From contig NZ_JABAIH010000011.1 of NCBI RefSeq assembly GCF_012641395.1, forward strand, positions 90,346 to 154,345: a stretch of DNA of 64,000 nt. The letters are read 5' to 3'. Numbering within the stretch: position 1 is the stretch's first letter; each line of letters begins with the position of its first letter. The notes under the pieces are model-generated. The model had not been told where the DNA came from. It saw only the letters and a list, made by a program, of their open reading frames with translations, and did not search any database. Of the stretch, positions 18,401-25,530 are shown in pieces. Origin of the DNA: Rhizobium sp. P32RR-XVIII. GTDB taxonomy: Bacteria; Pseudomonadota; Alphaproteobacteria; Rhizobiales; Rhizobiaceae. The translations under genes and the position numbers were made by a program.

Positions 18401-21400
18401 AAGGTGCGATCACCGGCAAAGTGACAGCTTCTGGAACGCTCGCCGCTCCAGCGGTCGATTTCGATCTTGATTGGAAGGACGCCGCCACAAGCCAGACGAG
18501 ACGCGCCGGGCTTGCTCCCCTCAGTCTCAGCACGACCGGCAAGTTTGCCGATAACAGGCTTGGGTTCAACGCCAATCTGGCCGGCGCAGACCGGATGCGC
18601 CTGAGGGCAGACGGCAATGTCGTGATTGCCGGTACCGAGGTGCAAAGCCTGCAGGTTAATGCTGACCTTAATAATGTCCCGGCGGATGTTGCCAACAGCT
18701 TCGTGCCGGGGCTCGCTGCCGAAGGCACGATCTCCGGAACGGCCAAGGCGTCGGGGACGATTGCTGCGCCAGCCGTCGATTTCAACCTTGCTTGGAAGGA
18801 CGCGGCCACAAGCCAGACCAAAAGCGCCGGATTGAAATCGCTCGGCTTGAATACCGCCGGCAGATTTGCCGACAACAAGCTCGACTTCAATGCGGACCTC
18901 ACTGGCGCAGCCAATCTAAGCCTGAAGGCAGATGGCAATGTCACGGTCGCCGGTACGGCGGTCCAAAATCTGCAGGTAAACGCCAGCCTGGCCAATGTCC
19001 CCGCGAGCATTGCAAATAGCTTCGTGCCCGGGCTCGCTGCCGAAGGGACCCTCTCCGGAACTGCCAAGGCGGCAGGAACGCTCGCGGCACCAGGCCTCGA
19101 TTTCGATCTCGACTGGAAGGACGCCGCGACAAGTCAGACCAAGAGCGCGAGATTGAAATCACTGGGCCTGAGCGCCACCGGCAAATTCGCCGATAACAAG
19201 CTCGACTTCAATGCAAATGCCAATGCCGCAGACGGGGTGACCGCAAAGGCGTCAGGTAACGTCGCCATTGCTGGAAAAACGGTCCAGAGTCTGAATATTA
19301 ACGCCGACATCAGCAACGTTCCGGCAAGCATCGCAAACGGCTTCGTGCCGGGCCTGGCAGCCGACGGCATTGTGTCTGGAACGGTTACTGCCTCCGGGAC
19401 ACCCGCGTCGCCTGCCGTTGATTTCAAGCTTGATTGGAAGAACTTGGCGACAAGCCAGACGAAGGATGCCAAACTCTCGTCGCTGGACCTTACTGCAACC
19501 GGAAAATTTGCCGACAACAAGCTCGATTTCAATGCGAATGCCAGCGGCGCTGACGGTGCCTCGCTGAAGGCAACCGGTAATGCGACGATTGCAGGCAAGA
19601 CTGTCGAAACCCTGAGGGTCGATACGGCCATCGCCAATCTTCCGGCCGGTATCGCCAACAATTTCGTACCAGGCCTTGCAGCAGAAGGCATCATTTCAGG
19701 AACGGTCACGGCCTCGGGGAGCTTGGCCTCGCCGACAGCCGATTTCAAAATTGACTGGAAGAATGCGGCGACCAGCCAGACGAAGAGCGCCAGACTCTCG
19801 CCGCTTGACCTGACTGCAAGCGGAAAGTTTGCCGACAACAGGCTCGATTTCGACGCGAATGCCAGCGGCGCTGACGGCGCTTCGCTGAAGGCAACCGGCA
19901 ATGTCGCGATAGCAGGCAAGACAGTCGAAAGCCTGAGAGTCGATGCAGCGATTGCCGATCTCCCGGCGGGCCTCGCCAACAATTTCGTGCCCGGCCTTGC
20001 AGCGGAAGGCATCGTTTCAGGAACGGTCACCGCGTCGGGAAGCCTCGCCTCGCCGACAGCCGAGTTCAAAATTGATTGGAAGAATGCAGCGACCAGCCAG
20101 ACCAGAAGGGCTGGCCTGTCGCAACTCGCGCTGAATGCAGCCGGCAAGCTTGCAAACAACCGGCTCGACTTCAAAGCCGATCTGAATGGCGCCGGCAACG
20201 TGTCACTGAAAGCCGGTGGCAATGCCATGATTGAAGGAACGACGGTCAAGAACCTGGATGTTAAGGCCGATCTCTCCAATCTTCCGGCGAGCGTCGCAAA
20301 CGGCTTCGTGCCTGGCCTTGCTGCAGAAGGGAGGGTTTCCGGGACCGCTTCGGTATCAGGGCCGCTGTCTGCACCAAAAGTTGATTTCAAGCTCGACTGG
20401 AGGGACGCGGCGACGAGCCACACCAGAGGGGCCGGGCTTCCGCCATTCGCAATAGCTGCAAGCGGCCACCTCACCAACAACACTCTGGCGATCGATAGCA
20501 ACCTTAGGGGTGGCAGCGGCCTCTCCATGCAGGGGGGAGGCAGCGTTGCGATCACCGGCAATCGCGCCCTCAATCTGCAAGTTCGCGGCAACGTCCCATT
20601 TGCGATGTTTGGCGCACAGCTGGCGCAGCAGGGTTTTGTCGCCGACGGCACGGCCAACATAGACCTCCGTATCGCCGGCACGGCAGCCGCACCCTTGATC
20701 AACGGGACCATCGCAACGAGCGGCGCGAGGCTGGTCGATGTCCGCAGAAATCTCGCGCTCAACAACGTCACCGCTAACATCAGCATGAATGGCGAGCAGG
20801 CCACGATCTCCCGTCTGAGCGGCAATCTTGCGAGCGGCGGCAGCATTGCCGCAAGCGGCACGATCGGCATACGGCCGGGCAGTGGCTATCCGGCCAATAT
20901 CGAGGTCAGGCTCGACAGGGCAGTCTATGTCGATGGAACGCTCCTCGTCGCGACAGTCGATGGCAATCTCGGTCTGCGCGGACCCTTGCTCTCCAGCCCA
21001 ACCCTGAGCGGCAGATTGAACGTGGAAAAGGCATCGATCACCGTTCCGGACAAGCTGCCGACATCCTTGCGCGAGATCGATGTCAGACACATCAACGCGC
21101 CGCCCGCCGTGCGCGCCCAGATGCGTGATGAAAGCCAACAAGGAGCCAGGGCGAAGTCGACGATCAGCCTCGATCTGCGGATTGATGCGCCGGCACGGAT
21201 CTTCGTCCGTGGCCGCGGCATCGATTCGGAACTCGGCGGCAGCGTCACGATCAGGGGAACCGCCGCAACGCCCATCGTTTCCGGCGGCTTCACAATGCGC
21301 CGCGGACGGCTGACCATCCTTAACCGGCGACTGACCTTTACCGACAGGAGCCGCATTACCTTTGCCGGCGATTTGACGCCGGCGCTCGACATGGAGGCGA

Positions 21401-21858
21401 CATCGGTGTCCGGAAACACGACGCTCACCGTTGATGTCACTGGACTTGCGACCGATCCCTCGATCACCTTCTCGTCGTCGCCGACCTTGCCTCAGGACGA
21501 GGTGCTGGCACAGTTGATCTTCGGCCAATCCATGTCAAAGCTGTCGCCGGTTCAGATCGCGCAGCTCGCCGATGCCGTAAGCCAGTTGGCGGGGGGCCGT
21601 TCTACCTCGCTTTTCGAGGGGCTTCGCAATCAGCTTGGCGTCGATGACCTCAACATCAGCACGGATGAAAGGGGCCAGACGAGTGTCAGTGTCGGCCGCT
21701 ACCTGAATGAACGCACCTACTTCGAGTTGCAGCAGGGCGGAAGAGCTGGAGCCAAGGCGATCATCAATCTCGATGTCGGCCGCGGCGTAAAGCTGCGTGG
21801 CGCTGCAGGCGGGGATGGCGCCGGCGAAGCTGGCGTCTTTTACGAGCACGAATACTAG
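15433..21858 (+). CDS. tamB: Very large TamB (translocation and assembly module inner-membrane component)
   Basis: A 2141-aa AsmA-like bridge protein; most TamB proteins have about 1200-1500 residues. Residues about 12-35 form an inner-membrane anchor, and the C-terminal ~350 residues are the conserved TamB/DUF490 domain (GRLTILNRRLTFTDRSRITF, FSSSPTLPQDEVLAQLIFG), ending FYEHEY. The rest is repetitive beta structure expected to form a hydrophobic groove across the periplasm that carries lipid. Its size comes from eight consecutive 107-residue units at residues 859-1714, described separately. It partners TamA, encoded just upstream. The reading frame is intact throughout. Long open frames on the opposite strand across the repeats are by-products of the repetitive, GC-biased sequence. 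Confidence 0.93.
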   Translation: MQALTKFANWTIKAIGVSTGVVLILAAAAIAIFGFTSFGSRIITQQVAEILSNRDMTIKVREPGSLLSGGLRAAEITVSDTRGVFAQINGLSIDWNPLALLRGTFDAQEVLVDSINVIRKPVRTIPSSRTAAGDGGFNLPIKIDVDKIAVAGINLSEQFAGHAFTLTADGSNLKADRNGGSATINVGRPDVPDAKLLADMAFRPDRNQLRLKAQLTEPKGGLLAAFLSLPGDPAVNLAVDGDGPISDWNGRLQASLDGQQRASIEGRHALTPDGLHHVDLKGGGDLSTLLPPAFRPLFSGQTNIDVSATFDNKGKLDIQTGNIATGSVVIAASGTLDRRGNNSLNANVLGTSGPVDFRWPLADGEARFMITGLNLALTGDAQTARLNASASLDAATLPKVTIGNVKLTAKSEAFNLTQRSGAVQLRMVAGDSTFTNPDINRAVQGPVTLVAPLQIAPEGIGFNGTTFESANANGTVNGTYKLDDQTLTGNTKLVVQPAALPPAIAQRFDTPIAIETQVSGTIPSKISLSNLAIKSGTVEAAGTVTLDGDNIAATLSGRLPDLRKLTENAEGEVSYAIDASGPITAPVIKASVSAATLHTAGRTISDLNVEIFGNADPAAPRATVDGKGAIDNQPIAINANVQSAAGAINIPSLVADVASNRLQGSLQFSPGFEPTGTLEFDFPDIGLLAMFGGQKAQGDLKGTLNITNDAGKIRLKVTAAGNRIQRDTLSVIRPHIDVTVTDLRALAANGVVSADEISSGTNKLAAPTLTFVQQQNHTNFDLKAAYDNNPLLAAGNVEATAGNMTIRLDRFSGKPRNIPVELSHPAEIAIANGRAMLNDLAIKTGNGSVTVSGSAGETLDIAADIKDLPASLANTFVPNLDAAGAISGTGSVKGTPAAPIADFKLDWKNAEVAQTKRAGLAPFDIAATGKYVDNTLDFDTTLDGADELALKARGNIVVAGTGGRGLKIDADVVNLPAKMANGFVPDLAAEGAITGKVTASGTLAAPAVDFDLDWKDAATSQTRRAGLAPLSLSTTGKFADNRLGFNANLAGADRMRLRADGNVVIAGTEVQSLQVNADLNNVPADVANSFVPGLAAEGTISGTAKASGTIAAPAVDFNLAWKDAATSQTKSAGLKSLGLNTAGRFADNKLDFNADLTGAANLSLKADGNVTVAGTAVQNLQVNASLANVPASIANSFVPGLAAEGTLSGTAKAAGTLAAPGLDFDLDWKDAATSQTKSARLKSLGLSATGKFADNKLDFNANANAADGVTAKASGNVAIAGKTVQSLNINADISNVPASIANGFVPGLAADGIVSGTVTASGTPASPAVDFKLDWKNLATSQTKDAKLSSLDLTATGKFADNKLDFNANASGADGASLKATGNATIAGKTVETLRVDTAIANLPAGIANNFVPGLAAEGIISGTVTASGSLASPTADFKIDWKNAATSQTKSARLSPLDLTASGKFADNRLDFDANASGADGASLKATGNVAIAGKTVESLRVDAAIADLPAGLANNFVPGLAAEGIVSGTVTASGSLASPTAEFKIDWKNAATSQTRRAGLSQLALNAAGKLANNRLDFKADLNGAGNVSLKAGGNAMIEGTTVKNLDVKADLSNLPASVANGFVPGLAAEGRVSGTASVSGPLSAPKVDFKLDWRDAATSHTRGAGLPPFAIAASGHLTNNTLAIDSNLRGGSGLSMQGGGSVAITGNRALNLQVRGNVPFAMFGAQLAQQGFVADGTANIDLRIAGTAAAPLINGTIATSGARLVDVRRNLALNNVTANISMNGEQATISRLSGNLASGGSIAASGTIGIRPGSGYPANIEVRLDRAVYVDGTLLVATVDGNLGLRGPLLSSPTLSGRLNVEKASITVPDKLPTSLREIDVRHINAPPAVRAQMRDESQQGARAKSTISLDLRIDAPARIFVRGRGIDSELGGSVTIRGTAATPIVSGGFTMRRGRLTILNRRLTFTDRSRITFAGDLTPALDMEATSVSGNTTLTVDVTGLATDPSITFSSSPTLPQDEVLAQLIFGQSMSKLSPVQIAQLADAVSQLAGGRSTSLFEGLRNQLGVDDLNISTDERGQTSVSVGRYLNERTYFELQQGGRAGAKAIINLDVGRGVKLRGAAGGDGAGEAGVFYEHEY
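18007..20574 (+). repeat. Eight in-frame 321-base (107-aa) tandem repeats inside tamB
   Basis: A landmark TTC codon in the motif N-x-FVPGLAAEG occurs at 18058, 18379, 18700, 19021, 19342, 19663, 19984 and 20305, exactly 321 bases apart each time. Each unit reads roughly L-V-A-NLPA-ANxFVPGLAAEG-ISGT-ASGTLA-P-DFKLDWKDAATSQT-AGL-LTATGKFADNKLDFNA-GA-LKA-GNV-IAGT. The inner units (fifth to seventh) look most alike, and the outer ones diverge. There is no insertion or deletion among eight copies, which suggests structural register matters and that copies arose by unequal recombination. Confidence 0.92.
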
Positions 21859-21883
21859 GGTCAGGATCTACTGCTGACCCTAG
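21855..21883. terminator. Shared hairpin spanning the tamB and Lrp-gene stop codons
   Basis: CTAGGGTCAG (21855-21864) pairs perfectly with CTGACCCTAG (21874-21883) around a nine-base loop. The tamB stop TAG is in the left arm and the stop of the convergent Lrp gene is in the right arm. No T-tract follows in either direction, so termination strength is uncertain; it may serve both transcripts. Confidence 0.6.
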
Positions 21884-22308
21884 AACCCGGTCTTGCTGGT
21901 CTTCAGCAGGATATTGGTTTCGGTCGAATTGATTCCATTGATGAGCCGGATGCGGCGGAGCGTCTCGTCGAAAGAGACAAGATCCCGGTCCTCGAGCTCA
22001 GCGACAAAGTCCCATTTGCCATTGGTGCTATGCAGCGCCCGCACCTGGGGGAGCCCGCGCAACTGATCAGCCACCCGGTCGGCCAACTTGCCGAGGACCT
22101 CGATCATGACGATGGCGCGAACGCCCGCGGCGCGCGTCTCGTGACCGGTTCGGATCGTGAAGGCGGCAATGGTACCGTTGGCAACCAGCCTCTCCATGCG
22201 GGCGGCTACCGTTGCGCGCGACGCACCGGTCATCGCGGCAAGGGACGATATGGGCGCTCGGGCATTGTGCCGAAGCGCGCTGAGGAGTTCTTGGTCAAGG
22301 TCATCCAT
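21880..22308 (-). CDS. Lrp/AsnC family transcriptional regulator
   Basis: A 142-aa regulator from the ATG at 22308 (MDDLDQELLSALRHNARAP). A GTG eight codons upstream is in frame but would run into the operator-like repeat. An N-terminal winged helix-turn-helix (ISSLAAMTGASRATVAARMERLVANGTI) is followed by a RAM effector-binding domain (about residues 60-140). It is transcribed divergently from the arginase and ornithine aminotransferase genes, so it most likely controls them in response to arginine or ornithine, as AsnC-type activators do in rhizobia and Agrobacterium. An inverted repeat lies seven bases from its start, which suggests autoregulation too. Confidence 0.9.
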   Translation of the reverse strand: MDDLDQELLSALRHNARAPISSLAAMTGASRATVAARMERLVANGTIAAFTIRTGHETRAAGVRAIVMIEVLGKLADRVADQLRGLPQVRALHSTNGKWDFVAELEDRDLVSFDETLRRIRLINGINSTETNILLKTSKTGF

Positions 22309-22314
22309 TGCGAT

Positions 22315-22343
22315 CACTTTGTCGAAAAGCACTTAGCAAAGTG
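22315..22343. promoter_or_regulatory. Inverted repeat, candidate Lrp-type operator for rocF
   Basis: CACTTTG (22315-22321) and CAAAGTG (22337-22343) are inverted around a 15-base spacer in the Lrp-rocF intergenic region. They directly abut the plus-strand TATAAT at 22344, so they cover the -35 zone of the arginase promoter, whose own -35 is poor. This fits an activator site. Confidence 0.5.
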
Positions 22344-22349
22344 TATAAT
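22344..22349 (+). promoter_or_regulatory. -10 element of the rocF promoter
   Basis: A perfect TATAAT at 22344-22349, with TG immediately upstream, lies about 100 bases before the rocF start codon. No good -35 is found at 17 bases, which suggests dependence on the divergent Lrp-type activator. Confidence 0.5.
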
Positions 22350-22452
22350 AGAGCTTATCTTCTGACACTTTTCCATCTTTTTGCTGTCACGCCGATATCC
22401 GAATATGGGTTCGAATCCGACGTCGAAATCCAGAGTCCCAGGGAGCCTCAGA

Positions 22453-23388
22453 ATGGAAGTTCAATCTCGCTCAGTCACGCTCATCGGCGTTCCGGTGGAA
22501 GAAGGCTCAGGGCGGCGCGGCGCGGCAATGGGCCCGGCAGCCCTTCGCATCGCCGGTGTGGATCAGACGCTGATCGACCTTGGTCACGATGTGCGCGACG
22601 AGGGTGACATTCGCGTTGTTCCGGCACGGGATCTTCCGAACCATCCCAAGGCGCACAACCTGCGCCTCATCGGTGCTTATACGCGAGCGCTTGAAGCCAG
22701 CACCTATGACGCCGCGGCGGCTGGCCGTTTTCCGCTGATTTTGGGGGGCGACCACAGCCTGTCGATGGGCAGCGTCTCCGGCATGGCACGTTACGCCGCC
22801 GAAAAAGGCCGTCCGCTGTTCGTGCTGTGGCTGGATGCCCATTCCGACTTCAATTCGCCGGAGATATCGCCTTCGGGCAACATGCACGGCATGCCCGTCG
22901 CTTTCTTCAGCGGCCATGCGGAATTGGCGGAAATCCTGCCCAAGGACCGGCCTTTGGTCGATCCGCGCAACGTGTTTCAGGTCGGCATTCGCTCCATCGA
23001 TCCACGTGAGCGGGAAGAAGTTCAGAAGCGCGGTGTCAATGTTTTCGATATGCGCTCCATCGACGAACAGGGCATCGCAGCCATCATGCGCCACATCCTC
23101 AGCACGATCAAAGAGGTGAACGGCCTGCTGCATGTCAGCTTGGATGTCGATTTCCTTGATCCGGACATCGCACCGGGCGTCGGCACCACCGTTCCGGGCG
23201 GCACGACGTTCCGCGAGGCCCACCTCGTCATGGAAATGCTCTCCGACAGCGGGCTCGTTTCGTCCCTTGATCTCGTCGAGCTCAATCCTTTCCTGGACGA
23301 TCGCGGCAAGAGTGCCCGCATTCTGGTGGAGCTGACGGCAAGCCTCTTTGGCCGCCGCATCTTCGATCGTCCGACACGCGCCGCATAA
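22453..23388 (+). CDS. rocF: Arginase
   Basis: A 311-aa ureohydrolase that cleaves L-arginine to L-ornithine and urea with two Mn ions; cytoplasmic. The start ATG at 22453 (MEVQSRSVTLIGVPVEEGSG) is preceded by AGGGAG; the frame upstream of it is not protein-like. Metal-binding motifs are LILGGDHSLSMGS, LWLDAHSDFNSPE and LDVDFLDPDIAPGVGTTVPGG. It starts a two-gene operon: ornithine aminotransferase follows after 12 bases, giving the arginase route from arginine to glutamate semialdehyde. It is divergent from an Lrp/AsnC regulator. Confidence 0.96.
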   Translation: MEVQSRSVTLIGVPVEEGSGRRGAAMGPAALRIAGVDQTLIDLGHDVRDEGDIRVVPARDLPNHPKAHNLRLIGAYTRALEASTYDAAAAGRFPLILGGDHSLSMGSVSGMARYAAEKGRPLFVLWLDAHSDFNSPEISPSGNMHGMPVAFFSGHAELAEILPKDRPLVDPRNVFQVGIRSIDPREREEVQKRGVNVFDMRSIDEQGIAAIMRHILSTIKEVNGLLHVSLDVDFLDPDIAPGVGTTVPGGTTFREAHLVMEMLSDSGLVSSLDLVELNPFLDDRGKSARILVELTASLFGRRIFDRPTRAA

Positions 23389-23400
23389 GGGGAAACGGCA

Positions 23401-24600
23401 ATGACCACATCCACAAACCTGATCGCTACCGAACAGCGGCTTGGCGCCCATAACTACAAGCCGCTTGATGTCGTCCTGACGCGCGGCCAAGGCGTCTACG
23501 TCTGGGATACCGACGGCAACCGCTACCTCGATTGCCTTTCCGCCTATTCGGCGGTCAACCAGGGGCACTGCCATCCGAAGATCCTTGCGGCGATGGTCGA
23601 GCAGGCCGGAAAGCTCACGCTGACGTCGCGCGCATTCCGCAACGACCAGCTCGCGCATCTCTACGAGGAGCTGGCGGCGCTTACCGGCTCGCACAAGATC
23701 CTGCCGATGAATTCCGGGGCCGAAGCCGTGGAGACGGCGATCAAGGCGGTTCGCAAATGGGGCTACGAGGTGAAGGGCGTCCCGGAAGGCAAGGCGGAGA
23801 TCATCGTCTGCTCCGATAATTTCCATGGCCGGACGCTCAGCATTATCAGCTTCTCCACCGATCCGGATGCCCGCACCGGCTTTGGACCCTACACACCCGG
23901 TTTTCGCATCATTCCCTTCGGCGATAGCGAAGCCTTTGCGGCCGCGATCAACGAGAATACTGTTGCGGCACTCATCGAGCCGATCCAGGGGGAAGCCGGC
24001 GTCGTCATCCCACCCGCCGGCTATTTCAAACATGTCCGGGAATTGTGCACGGCGAACAATGTGACGCTGATCCTGGACGAAATCCAGACGGGCCTCGGCC
24101 GCACAGGCAAACTCCTGGCGGAGGAGCATGAAGGTATCGAAGCCGATGTGACGTTGATCGGGAAGGCGCTGTCCGGCGGCTTCTATCCGGTATCGGCGGT
24201 TCTTTCGAATTCGGAGGTTCTCGGTGTCCTGAAGCCCGGCCAGCACGGCTCGACGTTCGGCGGCAATCCCCTCGCCTGCGCCGTCGCGCGCGCGGCGCTT
24301 AAGGTGCTCACCGAAGAGGGGATGATCGAAAACGCCGAGAAAATGGGTGCATACTTCCTGGATGGGCTGAAGTCGATCCGCTCCAACATCGTCAAGGACG
24401 TGCGCGGCCGCGGCCTGATGATGGCGGTCGAATTGGAGCCAGAGGCAGGCGGAGCGCGTCAGTATTGTTACGGCCTGAAGGAACGCGGCCTGCTCGCAAA
24501 GGATACGCACGAAAACACAATCCGCCTGGCGCCGCCGCTCGTCATCACCAAGGAGCAGGTGGAGTGGGCCGTTTCCCAGATCGAAAAGACGATCACCTGA
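23401..24600 (+). CDS. rocD: Ornithine aminotransferase
   Basis: A 399-aa class III PLP aminotransferase transferring the delta-amino group of ornithine to 2-oxoglutarate, giving glutamate 5-semialdehyde. Marks are YLDCLSAYSAVNQGHCHPKI, MNSGAEAVETAIK, SDNFHGRTLSIISFS, the cofactor region LILDEIQTGLGRTGK and the Schiff-base lysine in LIGKALSGGFYPVSA. Together with rocF it degrades arginine as a nitrogen and carbon source. It is followed by a hairpin with a 10-base stem. Confidence 0.95.
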   Translation: MTTSTNLIATEQRLGAHNYKPLDVVLTRGQGVYVWDTDGNRYLDCLSAYSAVNQGHCHPKILAAMVEQAGKLTLTSRAFRNDQLAHLYEELAALTGSHKILPMNSGAEAVETAIKAVRKWGYEVKGVPEGKAEIIVCSDNFHGRTLSIISFSTDPDARTGFGPYTPGFRIIPFGDSEAFAAAINENTVAALIEPIQGEAGVVIPPAGYFKHVRELCTANNVTLILDEIQTGLGRTGKLLAEEHEGIEADVTLIGKALSGGFYPVSAVLSNSEVLGVLKPGQHGSTFGGNPLACAVARAALKVLTEEGMIENAEKMGAYFLDGLKSIRSNIVKDVRGRGLMMAVELEPEAGGARQYCYGLKERGLLAKDTHENTIRLAPPLVITKEQVEWAVSQIEKTIT

Positions 24601-24614
24601 GGCCGCATACGAGC

Positions 24615-24643
24615 TTGCAAGGGGATCCCGAAACCCCTTGCAA
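24615..24643 (+). terminator. Hairpin after rocD
   Basis: TTGCAAGGGG (24615-24624) pairs with CCCCTTGCAA (24634-24643) around a nine-base loop, 15 bases after the rocD stop. No T-tract follows, so it may be a weak or Rho-assisted terminator or an mRNA-end stabiliser. Confidence 0.55.
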
Positions 24644-24686
24644 TTCGCAGCCACGATTTAGATTTGCGCAACACTCTTCCGATAAA

Positions 24687-24698
24687 GTTGCATGCAAC
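24687..24698. repeat. 12-base palindrome upstream of cheW
   Basis: GTTGCATGCAAC is a perfect palindrome about 110 bases before the cheW start. It could be an operator for cheW transcription; no known regulator was matched. Confidence 0.35.
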
Positions 24699-24805
24699 CG
24701 TAACGAAGTCTCGGAATAACGGGGCGTCGCGTGGTGTGAGGGCAAGGGTGTTCGCGCCAATGGTGGCGCAGCCGCATCTGCCAGCTTAGGTTGGGACGAT
24801 TTCTA

Positions 24806-25282
24806 ATGACCACGATCAACTCGAATAATTTCAGCGGCGACACGCTCGAGATCATCGCATTCCGGCTGCACGATCAGGAATTCTGCGTCAAGACGACGAC
24901 CATCCGCGAAATCCGCGGCTGGGCGCCCTCTACCCCGATCCCGCATGCGCCGGCTGACGTCATCGGTGTCATGAACCTGCGTGGCTCAGTGATCCCGATC
25001 ATCGATCTCGCCTACAAGCTCGGCATGAAAAGCACCGTCGCCAACGAGCGCAGCGCTATCGTTGTTGCCGAAGTGCACAGCATGGTCATCGGCATGCTTG
25101 TCGACCGCGTGTCCGACATTCTGACGATTTCCTCCAGCCAGGTTCAGCCTGTGCCGGAAGTGACGGCCTCGTTCGATCGCGCTTACTGCGAAGGCGTCAT
25201 CGCCTCCGAGAATGGTATGATTTGCTTCCTGAACCTCGCCAAGATGTTCAAGGAAAGCGAAGCAGACGAGCTCGCGGCCTAG
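24806..25282 (+). CDS. cheW: Chemotaxis coupling protein CheW
   Basis: A 158-aa CheW-domain protein that links chemoreceptors to the CheA kinase at the inner face of the membrane or in cytoplasmic arrays. The start is the ATG at 24806; a TTG five codons upstream is less likely. Typical segments are IIAFRLHDQEFCVKTTTIREIRG, VIGVMNLRGSVIPIIDLAYKLGM and VVAEVHSMVIGMLVDRVSDIL. It lies alone, with its own terminator, just upstream of a soluble chemoreceptor gene and away from any main che operon, so it may be a second CheW paired with that receptor. Confidence 0.94.
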   Translation: MTTINSNNFSGDTLEIIAFRLHDQEFCVKTTTIREIRGWAPSTPIPHAPADVIGVMNLRGSVIPIIDLAYKLGMKSTVANERSAIVVAEVHSMVIGMLVDRVSDILTISSSQVQPVPEVTASFDRAYCEGVIASENGMICFLNLAKMFKESEADELAA

Positions 25283-25304
25283 TAGCTGGCCTGCAGCTGT
25301 AGCG

Positions 25305-25330
25305 AAGCCGCCTTCCAAGGCGGCTTTTTT
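25305..25330 (+). terminator. Rho-independent terminator of cheW
   Basis: AAGCCGCCTT (25305-25314) pairs with AAGGCGGCTT (25317-25326), followed by a T run to 25330. It lies 23 bases after the cheW stop. Confidence 0.88.
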
Positions 25331-25530
25331 GTTGACAAACTCAGTCATTATAAGAATGCATCACAAATTCTACTAGAACGAATAGTAGATTTGCTAACCT
25401 TCAGAACCTCATCATCAGTTGTGAAGTATCCCTTCGAATGGTCTACCTCAAGAAGTAGATCAGAAGTGTATTCGCGGGCGTTGCTTCGAGAGGCTAACGC
25501 CAAATTTGCGCCGACAGCGGAGGGGTGGGG

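Noticed and set aside
17154..20870. Two long antisense frames (637 and 578 codons) opposite tamB
   Set aside because: They lie opposite the repeat array. Their Ser/Ala/Leu-rich, low-complexity sequences come from reading GC-biased repeats backwards, and the tamB frame is clearly the real one.
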